From contig NW_027474227.1 of the NCBI RefSeq assembly GCF_050947335.1, forward strand, positions 1 through 64,000: a stretch of DNA of 64,000 bases, written 5' to 3'. The translations under genes were made by a program, and so were the position numbers. This document shows, in pieces, positions 1 through 12,585 of the stretch. How positions within the stretch are numbered: position 1 is the stretch's first letter; the number at the start of each line of letters is the position of its first letter. Below the pieces are notes generated by a model. The model made no database searches, had not been told where the DNA came from, and was given only the letters and a program-made list of their open reading frames with translations. This DNA comes from Megachile rotundata (Eukaryota > Arthropoda > Insecta > Hymenoptera > Megachilidae).

Positions 1-83
1 GCATAATATGGCTAATAATATGAGTTAGATTGATAATAATAAGAGTAATGAGTATAGTAATTGTAGTTCTATCGATCATTTAA
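1..83 (+). repeat. Reference monomer (first unit) and its landmarks
   Basis: This unit defines the phase used here. Landmarks: ATAATATG at 3-10 and again at 15-22; the variable site 12 (C, T or G); the variable block at 34-51 (forms such as AATAATAAGAG, AATACTAAGAGTAGTGAG, AATAGTGAGTG, AAAAATAAGAATAATAAG); a CpG at 65-66 that is often changed; a ClaI-type palindrome ATCGAT at 71-76 overlapping GATC at 74-77; and a variable tail at 80-83 (ATAA, ATCT, ATCA or TTAA). This first copy carries the TTGTAGTTC and CATTTAA variants. The phase is arbitrary, because variant states at the tail are linked to states at the start of the next unit. Confidence 0.95.
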
Positions 84-1554
84 GCATAATATGGCTAATA
101 ATATGAGTTAGATTGATAATAATAAGAGTAATGAGTATAGTAATTGTAGTTCTATCGATCATATCTGCATAATATGGTTAATAATATGAGTTAGATTGAT
201 AATAATAAGAGTAATAAGTATAGTATTTGTCGTTCTATCGATCATATAAGCATAATATGGCTAATAATATGAGTTAGATTGATAATAATAAGAGTAATAA
301 GTATAGTAATTGTCGTTCTATCGGTCATTTAAGCATAATATGGCGAATAATATGAGTTGGGTTGATAAAAATAAGAATAATAAGTATAGTAATTGTCGTT
401 CTATCGATCATATAAGCATAATATGGTTAATAATATGAGTTAGAATGATAATAGTAAGAGTAATAAGTATAGTAATTGTCGTTCTATCGATCATATCTGC
501 ATAATATTGTTAATAATATGAGTTAGATTTATAATAGTGAGTGTAATAAGTATAGTGAATGTCGTTCTATCGATCATATCAGCATAATATGGGTAATAAT
601 ATGAGTTGGATTGATAATAATAAGAGTAATGAGTATAGTAATTGTCGTTCTATCGATCATTTAAGCATAATATGGCTAATAATATGAGTTAGATTGATAA
701 TACTAAGAGTAGTGAGTATAGTAATTGTCGTTCTATCGATCATATAAGCATAATATGGCTAATAATATGAGTTAGATTGATAATAATAAGAGTAATAAGT
801 ACAGTAATTGTCGTTCTATCGATCATATAAGCATAATAAGGCTAATAATATGAGTTAGAGTGATAATACTAAGAGTAGTGAGTATAGTAATTGTCGTTCT
901 ATCGATCATTTAAGCATAATATGGCTAATAATATGAGTTAGATTGATAATAATAACAGTAATAAGTATAGTAATTGACGTTCTATCGATAATATAAGCAT
1001 AATATGGCTAATAATATGAGTTAGATTGATAATACTAAGAGTAGTGAGTATAGTAATTCTCGTTCTATCGATCATATAAGCATAATATGGCTAATAATAT
1101 GAGTTAGATTGATAATAATAAGAGTAATGAGTATAGTAATTGTAGTTCTATCGATCATATCTGCATAATATGGTTAATAATATGAGTTAGATTGATAATA
1201 ATAAGAATAATAAGTATAGTAATTGTCGTTCTATCGATCATATAAGCATTATATGGCTAATAATATGAGTTAGATTGATAATACTAAGAGTAGTGAGTAT
1301 AGTAATTGTCGTTCTATCGATCATATAAGCATAATATGGCTAATAATATGAGTTAGATTGATAATAATAACAGTAATAAGTATAGTAATTGTCGTTCTAT
1401 CGATAATATAAGCATAATATGGCTAATAATATGAGTTAGATTGATAATACTAAGAGTAGTGAGTATAGTAATTGTCGTTCTATCGATCATATAAGCATAA
1501 TATGGCTAATAATATGAGTTAGATTGATAATAATAAGAGTAATGAGTATAGTAA

Positions 1555-1800
1555 TTGTAGCTCTATCGATCATATCTGCTTAATATGGTTAATAATAAGA
1601 GTTAGAATGATAATAATAAGAGTGATAAGTATAGTAATTGTCGTTCTATCGATCATATCCGCATAATATGGTTAATAATATGAGTTAGATTGATAACAGT
1701 GAGTGTAATAAGTATAGTGAATGTCGTTCTATCGATCATATCAGCATAATACGGGTAATAATGTGAGTTGGATTGATAATAATAAGAGTAATGAGTATAG
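1555..1800 (+). repeat. Example of a recurrent 4-monomer cassette (TAGCTC / CCGCATAA / AACAGTGAG / TACGGG)
   Basis: Four successive monomer types travel together: one with TTGTAGCTC and CTGCTTAATATGG, one with GAGTGATAAG and ATCCGCATAAT, one with GATAACAGTGAGTG and TATAGTGAATG, and one with TACGGGTAATAATGTGAGTTGG. I find the CCGCATAA member near 1,659, 2,903, 4,067, 6,058, 7,052, 9,627, 10,788, 13,942, 19,336, 22,488, 27,550, 29,213 and 31,786, and nowhere after 32 kb. It behaves as a small higher-order unit carried within larger blocks and is a marker for the left half of the window. Confidence 0.8.
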
Positions 1801-3324
1801 TAATTGTAGTTCTATCGATCATTTAAGCATAATATGGCTAATAATATGAGTTAGATTGATAATAATAAGAGTAATGAGTATAGTAATTGTAGTTCTATCG
1901 ATCATATCTGCATAATATGGGTAATAATATGAGTTGGATTGATAATAATAAGAGTAATGAGTATAGTAATTGTCGTTCTATCGATCATTTAAGCATAATA
2001 TGGCTAATAATATGAGTTAGATTGATAATACTAAGAGCAGTGAGTATAGTAATTGTCGTTCTATCGATCATTTAAGCATAATATGGCTAATAATATGAGT
2101 TAGATTGATAATAATAACAGTAATAAGTATAGTAATTGACGTTCTATCGATAATATAAGCATAATATGGCTAATAATATGAGTTAGATTGATAATACTAA
2201 GAGTAGTGAGTATAGTAATTCTCGTTCTATCGATCATATAAGCATAATATGGCTAATAATATGAGTTAGATTGATAATAATAAGAGTAATGAGTATAGTA
2301 ATTGTAGTTCTATCGATCATTTAAGCATAATATGGCTAATAATATGAGTTAGAATGATAATAATAAGAGTGATAAGTATAGTAATTGTCGTTCTATCGAT
2401 CATATCTGCATAATATGGTTAATAATATGAGTTAGATTGATAATAGTGAGTGTAATAAGTATAGTGAATGTCGTTCTATCGATCATATCTGCATAATACG
2501 GTTAATAATATGAGTTAGATTGATAATAATAAGAGTAATGAGTATAGTAATTGTCGTACTATCGATCATATAAGCATAATATGGCTAATAATGTGAGTTA
2601 TATTGATAATAGAGAGTGCAATAAATATAGTAATTGTCGGTCTATCGCTCATATAAGCACAATATGGCTAATAATATGAGTTAGATTGATAATAATAAGA
2701 GTAATAAGTATAGTAATTGTCGTTCTATCGATCATATAAGCATAATATGGCTAATAATATGAGTTAGATTGATAATAATAAGAGTAATGAGTATAGTAAT
2801 TGTAGCTCTATCGATCATATCTGCTTAATATGGTTAATAATATGAGTTAGAATGATAATAATAAGAGTGATAAGTATAGTAATTGTCGTTCTATCGATCA
2901 TATCCGCATAATGTGGTTAATAATATGAGTTAGATTGATAACAGTGAGTGTAATAAGTATAGTGAATGTCGTTCTATCGATCATATCAGCATAATACGGG
3001 TAATAATGTGAGTTGGATTGATAATAATAAGAGTAATGAGTATAGTAATTGTAGTTCTATCGATCATATCTGCATAATATGGTTAATAATATGAGTTAGA
3101 TTGATAATAATAAGAGTAATAAGTATAGTATTTGTCGTTCTATCGATCATATAAGCATAATATGGCTAATAATATGAGTTATATTGATAATAATAAGAGT
3201 AATAAGTATAGTAATTGTCGTTCTATCGATCATATCTGCATAATATTGTTAATAATATGAGTTAGATTGATAATAGTGAGTGTAATAAGTATAGTGAATG
3301 TCGTTCTATCGATCATATCAGCAT

Positions 3325-5345
3325 AATATGGGTAATAATATGAGTTGGATTGATAATAATAAGAGTAATGAGTATAGTAATTGTCGTTCTATCGATCATT
3401 TAAGCATAATATGGCTAATAATATGAGTTAGATTGATAATACTAAGAGTAGTGAGTATAGTAATTGTCGTTCTATCGATCATTTAAGCATAATATGGCTA
3501 ATAATATGAGTTAGATTGATAATAATAACAGTAATAAGTATAGTAATTGACGTTCTATCGATAATATAAGCATAATATGGCTAATAATATGAGTTAGATT
3601 GATAATACTAAGAGTAGTGAGTATAGTAATTCTCGTTCTATCGATCATATAAGCATAATATGGCTAATAATATGAGTTAGATTGATAATAATAAGAGTAA
3701 TGAGTATAGTAATTGTAGTTCTATCGATCATTTAAGCATAATATGGCTAATAATATGAGTTAGATTGATAATAATAAGAGTAATGAGTATAGTAATTGTA
3801 GTTCTATCGATCATATCTGCATAATATGGTTAATAATATGAGTTAGATTGATAATAATAAGAGTAATAAGTATAGTATTTGTCGTTCTATCGATCATATA
3901 AGCATAATATGGCTAATAATATGAGTTAGATTCATAATAATAAGAGTAATGAGTATAGTAATTGTAGCTCTATCGATCATATCTGCTTAATATGGTTAAT
4001 AATATGAGTTAGAATGATAATAATAAGAGTGATAAGTATAGTAATTGTCGTTCTATCGATCATATCCGCATAATATGGTTAATAATATGAGTTAGATTGA
4101 TAACAGTGAGTGTAATAAGTATAGTGAATGTCGTTCTATCGATCATATCAGCATAATACGGGTAATAATGTGAGTTGGATTGATAATAATAAGAGTAATG
4201 AGTATAGTAATTGTAGGTCTATCGATCATATAAGCATAATATGGCTAATAATATGAGTCAGATTCATAATAATAACAGTAATAAGTTTAGTAATTGTCGT
4301 TCTATCGATCATTTAAGCATAATATGGCGAATAATATGAGTTGGGTTGATAAAAATAAGAATAATAAGTATTGTAATTGTCGCTCTATCGATCATATAAG
4401 CATAATATGGCTAATAATATGAGTTAGATTGATAATAATAAGAGTAATGAGTATAGTAATTGTAGTTCTATCGATCATTTAAGCATAATATGGCTAATAA
4501 TATGAGTTAGATTGATAATAATAAGAGTAATGAGTATAGTAATTGTAGTTCTATCGATCATATCTGCATAATATGGTTAATAATATGAGTTAGATTGATA
4601 ATAATAAGAGTAATAAGTATAGTATTTGTCGTTCTATCGATCATATAAGCATAATATGGCTAATAATATGAGTTAGATTGATAATAATAAGAGTAATAAG
4701 TATAGTAATTGTCGTTCTATCGGTCATTTAAGCATAATATGGCGAATAATATGAGTTGGGTTGATAAAAATAAGAATAATAAGTATAGTAATTGTCGTTC
4801 TATCGATCATATAAGCATAATATGGTTAATAATATGAGTTAGAATGATAATAGTAAGAGTAATAAGTATAGTAATTGTCGTTCTATCGATCATATCTGCA
4901 TAATATTGTTAATAATATGAGTTAGATTTATAATAGTGAGTGTAATAAGTATAGTGAATGTCGTTCTATCGATCATATCAGCATAATATGGGTAATAATA
5001 TGAGTTGGATTGATAATAATAAGAGTAATGAGTATAGTAATTGTCGTTCTATCGATCATTTAAGCATAATATGGCTAATAATATGAGTTAGATTGATAAT
5101 ACTAAGAGTAGTGAGTATAGTAATTGTCGTTCTATCGATCATATAAGCATAATATGGCTAATAATATGAGTTAGATTGATAATAATAAGAGTAATAAGTA
5201 CAGTAATTGTCGTTCTATCGATCATATAAGCATAATAAGGCTAATAATATGAGTTAGAGTGATAATACTAAGAGTAGTGAGTATAGTAATTGTCGTTCTA
5301 TCGATCATTTAAGCATAATATGGCTAATAATATGAGTTAGATTGA
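3325..5345 (+). repeat. Block D2, copy 1 (matches 6,312-8,332)
   Basis: This block of about 24 monomers recurs 2,987 bp downstream, which is 36 x 83 minus the one base lost at 6,319. Markers at the same offset include TATAGTATTTGTCG (3,871 and 6,858), TAGGTCTATC (4,214 and 7,201), the GTTTAG variant near 4,286 and 7,273, and TCGGTCATTT (4,719 and 7,706). It overlaps the start of D1 copy 2, so D1 and D2 are nested. The match stops where 8,361 switches to a TGTTGTTATCTCG monomer. Confidence 0.86.
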
Positions 5346-6743
5346 TAATAATAACAGTAATAAGTATAGTAATTGACGTTCTATCGATAATATAAGCATA
5401 ATATGGCTAATAATATGAGTTAGATTGATAATACTAAGAGTAGTGAGTATAGTAATTCTCGTTCTATCGATCATATAAGCATAATATGGCTAATAATATG
5501 AGTTAGATTGATAATAATAAGAGTAATGAGTATAGTAATTGTAGTTCTATCGATCATATCTGCATAATATGGTTAATAATATGAGTTAGATTGATAATAA
5601 TAAGAATAATAAGTATAGTAATTGTCGTTCTATCGATCATATAAGCATTATATGGCTAATAATATGAGTTAGATTGATAATACTAAGAGTAGTGAGTATA
5701 GTAATTGTCGTTCTATCGATCATATAAGCATAATATGGCTAATAATATGAGTTAGATTGATAATAATAACAGTAATAAGTATAGTAATTGTCGTTCTATC
5801 GATAATATAAGCATAATATGGCTAATAATATGAGTTAGATTGATAATACTAAGAGTAGTGAGTATAGTAATTGTCGTTCTATCGATCATATAAGCATAAT
5901 ATGGCTAATAATATGAGTTAGATTGATAATAATAAGAGTAATGAGTATAGTAATTGTAGCTCTATCGATCATATCTGCTTAATATGGTTAATAATAAGAG
6001 TTAGAATGATAATAATAAGAGTGATAAGTATAGTAATTGTCGTTCTATCGATCATATCCGCATAATATGGTTAATAATATGAGTTAGATTGATAACAGTG
6101 AGTGTAATAAGTATAGTGAATGTCGTTCTATCGATCATATCAGCATAATACGGGTAATAATGTGAGTTGGATTGATAATAATAAGAGTAATGAGTATAGT
6201 AATTGTAGTTCTATCGATCATTTAAGCATAATATGGCTAATAATATGAGTTAGATTGATAATAATAAGAGTAATGAGTATAGTAATTGTAGTTCTATCGA
6301 TCATATCTGCATAATATGGTGATAATATGAGTTGGATTGATAATAATAAGAGTAACGAGTATAGTAATTGTCGTTCTATCGATCATTTAAGCATAATATG
6401 GCTAATAATATGAGTTAGATTGATAATACTAAGAGCAGTGAGTATAGTAATTGTCGTTCTATCGATCATTTAAGCATAATATGGCTAATAATATGAGTTA
6501 GATTGATAATAATAACAGTAATAAGTATAGTAATTGACGTTCTATCGATAATATAAGCATAATATGGCTAATAGTATGAGTTAGATTGATAATACTAAGA
6601 GTAGTGAGTATAGTAATTCTCGTTCTATCGATCATATAAGCATAATATGGCTAATAATATGAGTTAGATTGATAATAATAAGAGTAATGAGTATAGTAAT
6701 TGTAGTTCTATCGATCATTTAAGCATAATATGGCTAATAATAT
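4400..6743 (+). repeat. Block D1, copy 2
   Basis: This is the second copy of the block at 1-2,345, in the same orientation and the same monomer register. It differs by scattered substitutions and by the single-base deletion near 6,319. Its first kilobase is also the source or sister of the block at 7,387-8,332, so that stretch occurs three times in the first 8.4 kb. The copies overlap with block D2, which shows that duplications here were successive rather than one event. Confidence 0.87.
6302..6340 (+). repeat. Short monomer with a 1-base deletion
   Basis: The usual GGGTAATAATATGAG or GGTTAATAATATGAG reads GGTGATAATATGAG here, so the unit is 82 bp. This is the first length change in the window. 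It shifts all later offsets by one base, visible as 4,398 instead of 4,399 and as 2,987 instead of 2,988. No other copy of this deletion is seen. Confidence 0.9.
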
Positions 6744-8332
6744 GAGTTAGATTGATAATAATAAGAGTAATGAGTATAGTAATTGTAGTTCTATCGATCA
6801 TATCTGCATAATATGGTTAATAATATGAGTTAGATTGATAATAATAAGAGTAATAAGTATAGTATTTGTCGTTCTATCGATCATATAAGCATAATATGGC
6901 TAATAATATGAGTTAGATTGATAATAATAAGAGTAATGAGTATAGCAGTTGTAGCTCTATCGATCATATCTGCTTAATATGGTTAATAATATGAGATAGA
7001 ATGATAATAATAAGAGTGATAAGTATAGTAATTGTCGTTCTATCGATCATATCCGCATAATATGGTTAATAATATGAGTTAGATTGATAACAGTGAGTGT
7101 AATAAGTATAGTGAATGTCGTTCTATCGATCATATCAGAATAATACGGGTAATAATGTGAGTTGGATTGATAATAATAAGAGTAATGAGTATAGTAATTG
7201 TAGGTCTATCGATCATATAAGCATAATATGGCTAATAATATGAGTCAGATTCATAATAATAACAGTAATAAGTTTAGTAATTGTCGTTCTATCGATCATT
7301 TAAGCATAATATGGCGAATAATATGAGTTGGGTTGATAAAAATAAGAATAATAAGTATTGTAATTGTCGCTCTATCGATCATATAAGCATAATATGGCTA
7401 ATAATATGAGTTAGATTGATAATAATAAGAGTAATGAGTATAGTAATTGTAGTTCTATCGATCATTTAAGCATAATATGGCTAATAATATGAGTTAGATT
7501 GATAATAATAAGAGTAATGAGTATAGTAATTGTAGTTCTATCGATCATATCTGCATAATATGGTTAATAATATGAGTTAGATTGATAATAATAAGAGTAA
7601 TAAGTATAGTATTTGTCGTTCTATCGATCATATAAGCATAATATGGCTAATAATATGAGTTAGATTGATAATAATAAGAGTAATAAGTATAGTAATTGTC
7701 GTTCTATCGGTCATTTAAGCATAATATGGCGAATAATATGAGTTGGGTTGATAAAAATAAGAATAATAAGTATAGTAATTGTCGTTCTATCGATCATATA
7801 AGCATAATATGGTTAATAATATGAGTTAGAATGATAATAGTAAGAGTAATAAGTATAGTAATTGTCGTTCTATCGATCATATCTGCATAATATTGTTAAT
7901 AATATGAGTTAGATTGATAATAGTGAGTGTAATAAGTATAGTGAATGTCGTTCTATCGATCATATCAGCATAATATGGGTAATAATATGAGTTGGATTGA
8001 TAATAATAAGAGTAATGAGTATAGTAATTGTCGTTCTATCGATCATTTAAGCATAATATGGCTAATAATATGAGTTAGATTGATAATACTAAGAGTAGTG
8101 AGTATAGTAATTGTCGTTCTATCGATCATATAAGCATAATATGGCTAATAATATGAGTTAGATTGATAATAATAAGAGTAATAAGTACAGTAATTGTCGT
8201 TCTATCGATCATATAAGCATAATAAGGCTAATAATATGAGTTAGAGTGATAATACTAAGAGTAGTGAGTATAGTAATTGTCGTTCTATCGATCATTTAAG
8301 CATAATATGGCTAATAATATGAGTTAGATTGA
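6312..8332 (+). repeat. Block D2, copy 2
   Basis: This is the second copy of 3,325-5,345. Substitutions private to it include AGAGTAACGAG near 6,350, TATAGCAGTTG near 6,943, GAGATAGAATG near 6,992 and TCAGAATAATACGG near 7,136. The left edge coincides with the 82-base monomer at 6,319, so the deletion may mark the recombination joint. Confidence 0.84.
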
Positions 8333-10098
8333 TAATAATAAGAGTAATAAGTATAGTAATTGTTGTTATCTCGATCATATGAGCATAATATGCCTAATAA
8401 TATGAGTTAGAGTGATAACACTAAGAGTAGTGAGTATAGTAATTCTCATTCTATCGATCATATAAGCATAATATGGCTAATAATATGAGTTAGATTGATA
8501 ATAATAACAGTAATAAGTATAATAATTGTCGTTCTATCGATAATATAAGCATAATATGGCTAATAATATGAGTTAGATTGATAATACTAAGAGTAGTGAG
8601 TATAGTAATTGTCGTTCTATCGATCATATAAGCAGAATATGGCTAATAATATGAGTTAGATTGATAATAATAACAGTAATGAGTATAGTAATTGTCGTTC
8701 TATCGATCATATCTGCATAATATGGTTAATAATATGAGTTAGATTGATAATAGTGAGTGTAATAAATATAGTAATTGTCGTTCTATCGCTCATATAAGCA
8801 CAATATGGCTAATAATATGAGTTAGATTGATAATAATAAGAGTAATAAGTATAGTAATTGTCGTTCTATCGATCATATAAGCATAATATGGCTAATTATA
8901 TGTGTTAGATTGATAATAATAAGAGTAATAAGTACAGTAATTGTCGTTCTATCGATCATGTAAGCATAATAAGGCTAATAATATGAGTTAGAGTGATAAT
9001 ACTAAGAGCAGTGAGTACAGTAATTGTCGTTCTATCGATCATTTAAGCATAATATGGCTAATAATATGAGTTAGATTGATAATAATAACAGTAATAAGTA
9101 TAGTAATTGTCGTTCTATCGATAATATAAGCATAATATGGCTAATAATATGAGTTAGATTGATAATACTAAGAGTAGTGAGTATAGTAATTGTCGTTCTA
9201 TCGATCATATAAGCATAATATGGCTAATAATATGAGTTAGATTGATAATAATAAGAGTAATGAGTATAGTAATTGTAGTTCTATCGATCATATCTGCATA
9301 ATATGGTTAATAATATGAGTTAGATTGATAATAATAAGAGTAATAAGTATAGTAATTGTCGTTCTATCGATCATATAAGCATTATATGGCTAATAATATG
9401 AGTTAGATTGATAATAATAAGTGTAATGAGTATAGTAATTGTCGTTCTATCGATCATATAAGCATAATATGGCTAATAATATGAGTTAGATTGATAATAA
9501 TAAGAGTAATGAGTATAGTAATTGTAGCTCTATCGATCATATCTGCTTAATATGGTTAATAATATGAGTTAGAATGATAATAATAAGAGTGATAAGTATA
9601 GTAATTGTCGTTCTATCGATCATATCCGCATAATATGGTTAATAATATGAGTTAGATTGATAACAGTGAGTGTAATAAGTATAGTGAATGTCGTTCTATC
9701 GATCATATCAGCATAATACGGGTAATAATGTGAGTTGGATTGATAATAATAAGAGTAATGAGTATAGTAATTGTAGGTCTATCGATCATATAAGCATAAT
9801 ATGGCTAATAATATGAGTCAGATTCATAATAATAACAGTAATAAGTATAGTAATTGTCGTTCTATCGATCATTTAAGCATAATATGGCGAATAATATGAG
9901 TTGGGTTGATAAAAATAAGAATAATAAGTATAGTAATTGTCGTTCTATCCATCATATACGCATAATATGGTTAATAATATGAGTTAGAATGATAATAATA
10001 AGAGTAATAAGTATAGTAATTGTCGTTCTATCGATCATATCTGCATAATATGGTTAATAATATGAGTTAGATTGATAATAGTGAGTGTAATAAGTATA
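8270..10098 (+). repeat. Block D3, copy 1 (matches 12,586-14,414)
   Basis: About 22 monomers recur at an offset of 4,316 bp, exactly 52 monomers. The clearest marker is TGTTGTTATCTCG with CATATGAGC and TATGCCTAAT, at 8,361 and 12,677. The copies diverge on the left near 8,270 and on the right near 10,098, where this copy keeps TATAGTAATTG and the other has TATAGTGAATG. Confidence 0.84.
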
Positions 10099-12585
10099 GT
10101 AATTGTCGTTCTATCGATAATATAAGCACAATATGGCTAATAATATGAGTTAGATTGATAATAATAAGAGTAATAAGTATAGTAATTGTCGTTCTATCGA
10201 TCATATCTGCATAATATGGTTAATAATATGAGTTAGATTGATAATAATAAGAGTAATGAGTATAGTAATTGTCGTTCTATCGATCATATAAGCATAATAT
10301 GGCTAATAATATGAGTTAGATTTATAATAATAAGAGTAATAAGTATAGTAATTGTCGTTCTATCGATCATATAAGCATAATATGGCTAATAATGTGAGTT
10401 AGATTGATAACAGTGAGTGCAATAAATATAGTAATTGTCGGTCTATCGCTCATATCAGCACAATATGGCTAATAAAATGAGTTAGATTGATAATAATAAG
10501 AGTAATAAGTATAGTAACTGTCGTTCTATCGATCATATAAGCATAATATGGCTAATAATATGAGTTAGATTGATAATAATAAGTGTAATGAGTATAGTAA
10601 TTGTCGTTCTATCGATCATATAAGCATAATATGGCTAATAATATGAGTTAGATTGATAATAATAAGAGTAATGAGTATAGTAATTGTAGCTCTATCGATC
10701 ATATCTGCTTAATATGGTTAATAATATGAGTTAGAATGATAATAATAAGAGTGATAAGTATAGTAATTGACGTTCTGTCGATCATATCCGCATAATATGG
10801 TTAATAATATGAGTTAGATTGATAATAGTGAGTGTAATAAGTATAGTGAATGTCGTTCTATCGATCATATCAGCATAATACGGGTAATAATGTGAGTTGG
10901 ATTGATAATATTAAGAGTAATGAGTATAGTAATTGTAGGTCTATCGATCATATAAGCATAATATGGCTAATAGTATGAGTCAGATTCATAATAATAACAG
11001 TAATAAGTATAGTAATTGTCGTTCTATCGATCATTTAAGCATAATATGGCGAATAATATGAGTTGGGTTGATAAAAATAAGAATAATAAGTATAGTAATT
11101 GTCGTTCTATCGATCATATAAGCATAATATGGTTAATAATATGAGTTAGAATGATAATAATAAGAGTAATAAGTATAGTAATTGTCGTTCTATCGATCAT
11201 ATCTGCATAATATGGTTAATAATATAAGTTAGATTGATAATAGTGAGTGTAATAAGTATAGTGAATGTCGTTCTATCGATCATATCAGCATAATATGGGT
11301 AATAATATGAGTTGGATTGATAATAATAAGAGTAATGAGTATAGTAATTGTAGTTCTATCGATCATATAAGCATAATATGGCTAATAATATGAGTAAGAT
11401 TCATAATAATAAGAGTAATAAGAATAGTAATTGTCGTTCTATCGATCATTTAAGCATAATATGGCGAATAATATGAGTTGGGTTGATAAAAATAAGAATA
11501 ATAAGTATTGTAATTGTCGCTCTATCGATCATATAAGCATAATATGGCTAATAATATGAGGTAGGTTGATAATAATAAGAGTAATAAGTACAGTAATTGT
11601 CGTTCTATCGATCATATAAGCATAATAAGGCTAATAATTTGAGTTAGAGTGATAATACTAAGAGTAGTGTGTATAGTAATTGTCGTACTATCGATCATAT
11701 AAGCATAATATGGCTAATAATGTGAGTTAGATTGATAATAGTGAGTGCAATAAATATAGTAATTGTCGTTCTATCGCTCATATAAGCACAATATGGCTAA
11801 TAATATGAGTTAGATTGATAATAATAAGAGTAATGAGTATAGTAATTGTAGCTCTATCGATCATATCTGCTTAATATGGTTAATAATATGAGTTAGAATG
11901 ATAATAATAAGAGTAGTAAGTATAGTAATTGTCGTTCTATCGACCATATCTGCATAATATGGTTAATAATATGAGTTAGATTGATAATAGTGAGTGTAAT
12001 AAGTATAGTGAATGTCGTTCTATCGATCAGATCAGCATAATATGGGTAATAATATGAGTTAGATTGATAATAATAAGAGTAATGAGTATAGTAATTGTAG
12101 TTCTATCGATCATATCTGCATAATATGGTTAATAATATGAGTTAGATTGATAATAATAAGAGTAATAAGTATAGTATTTGTCGTTCTATCGATCATATAA
12201 GCATAATATGGCTAATAATATGAGTTAGATTGATAATAATAAGAGTAATAAGTATAGTAATTGTCGTTCTATCGGTCATTTAAGCATAATATGGCGAATA
12301 ATATGAGTTGGGTTGATAAAAATAAGAATAATAGGTATAGTAATTGTCGTTCTATCGATCATATAAGCATAATATGGTTAATAATATGAGTTAGAATGAT
12401 AACAATAAGAGTAATAAGTATAGTAATTGTCGTCCTATCGATCATATCTGCATAATATTGTTAATAATATGAGTTAGATTGATAATAGTGAGTGTAATAA
12501 GTATAGTGAATGTCGTTCTATCGATCATATCAGCATAATATGGGTAATAATATGAGTTGGATTGATAATAATAAGAGTAATGAGT

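Larger units (their letters stand above)
1..2345 (+). repeat. Block D1, copy 1 (matches 4,400-6,743)
   Basis: The order of variant monomers here is repeated 4,399 bp downstream, exactly 53 monomers. Shared rare markers include TCGGTCATTT at 320-329 and 4,719-4,728, AGATTTATAATAGTGAG near 526 and 4,925, the AATAAGG variant at about 835 and 5,234, and TTAATAATAAGAG (TATGAG changed) near 1,590 and 5,989. The match ends near 2,345, where this copy goes on to GAATGATAATAATAAGAGTG and the other does not. After the 1-base deletion at 6,319 the offset becomes 4,398. Confidence 0.88.
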
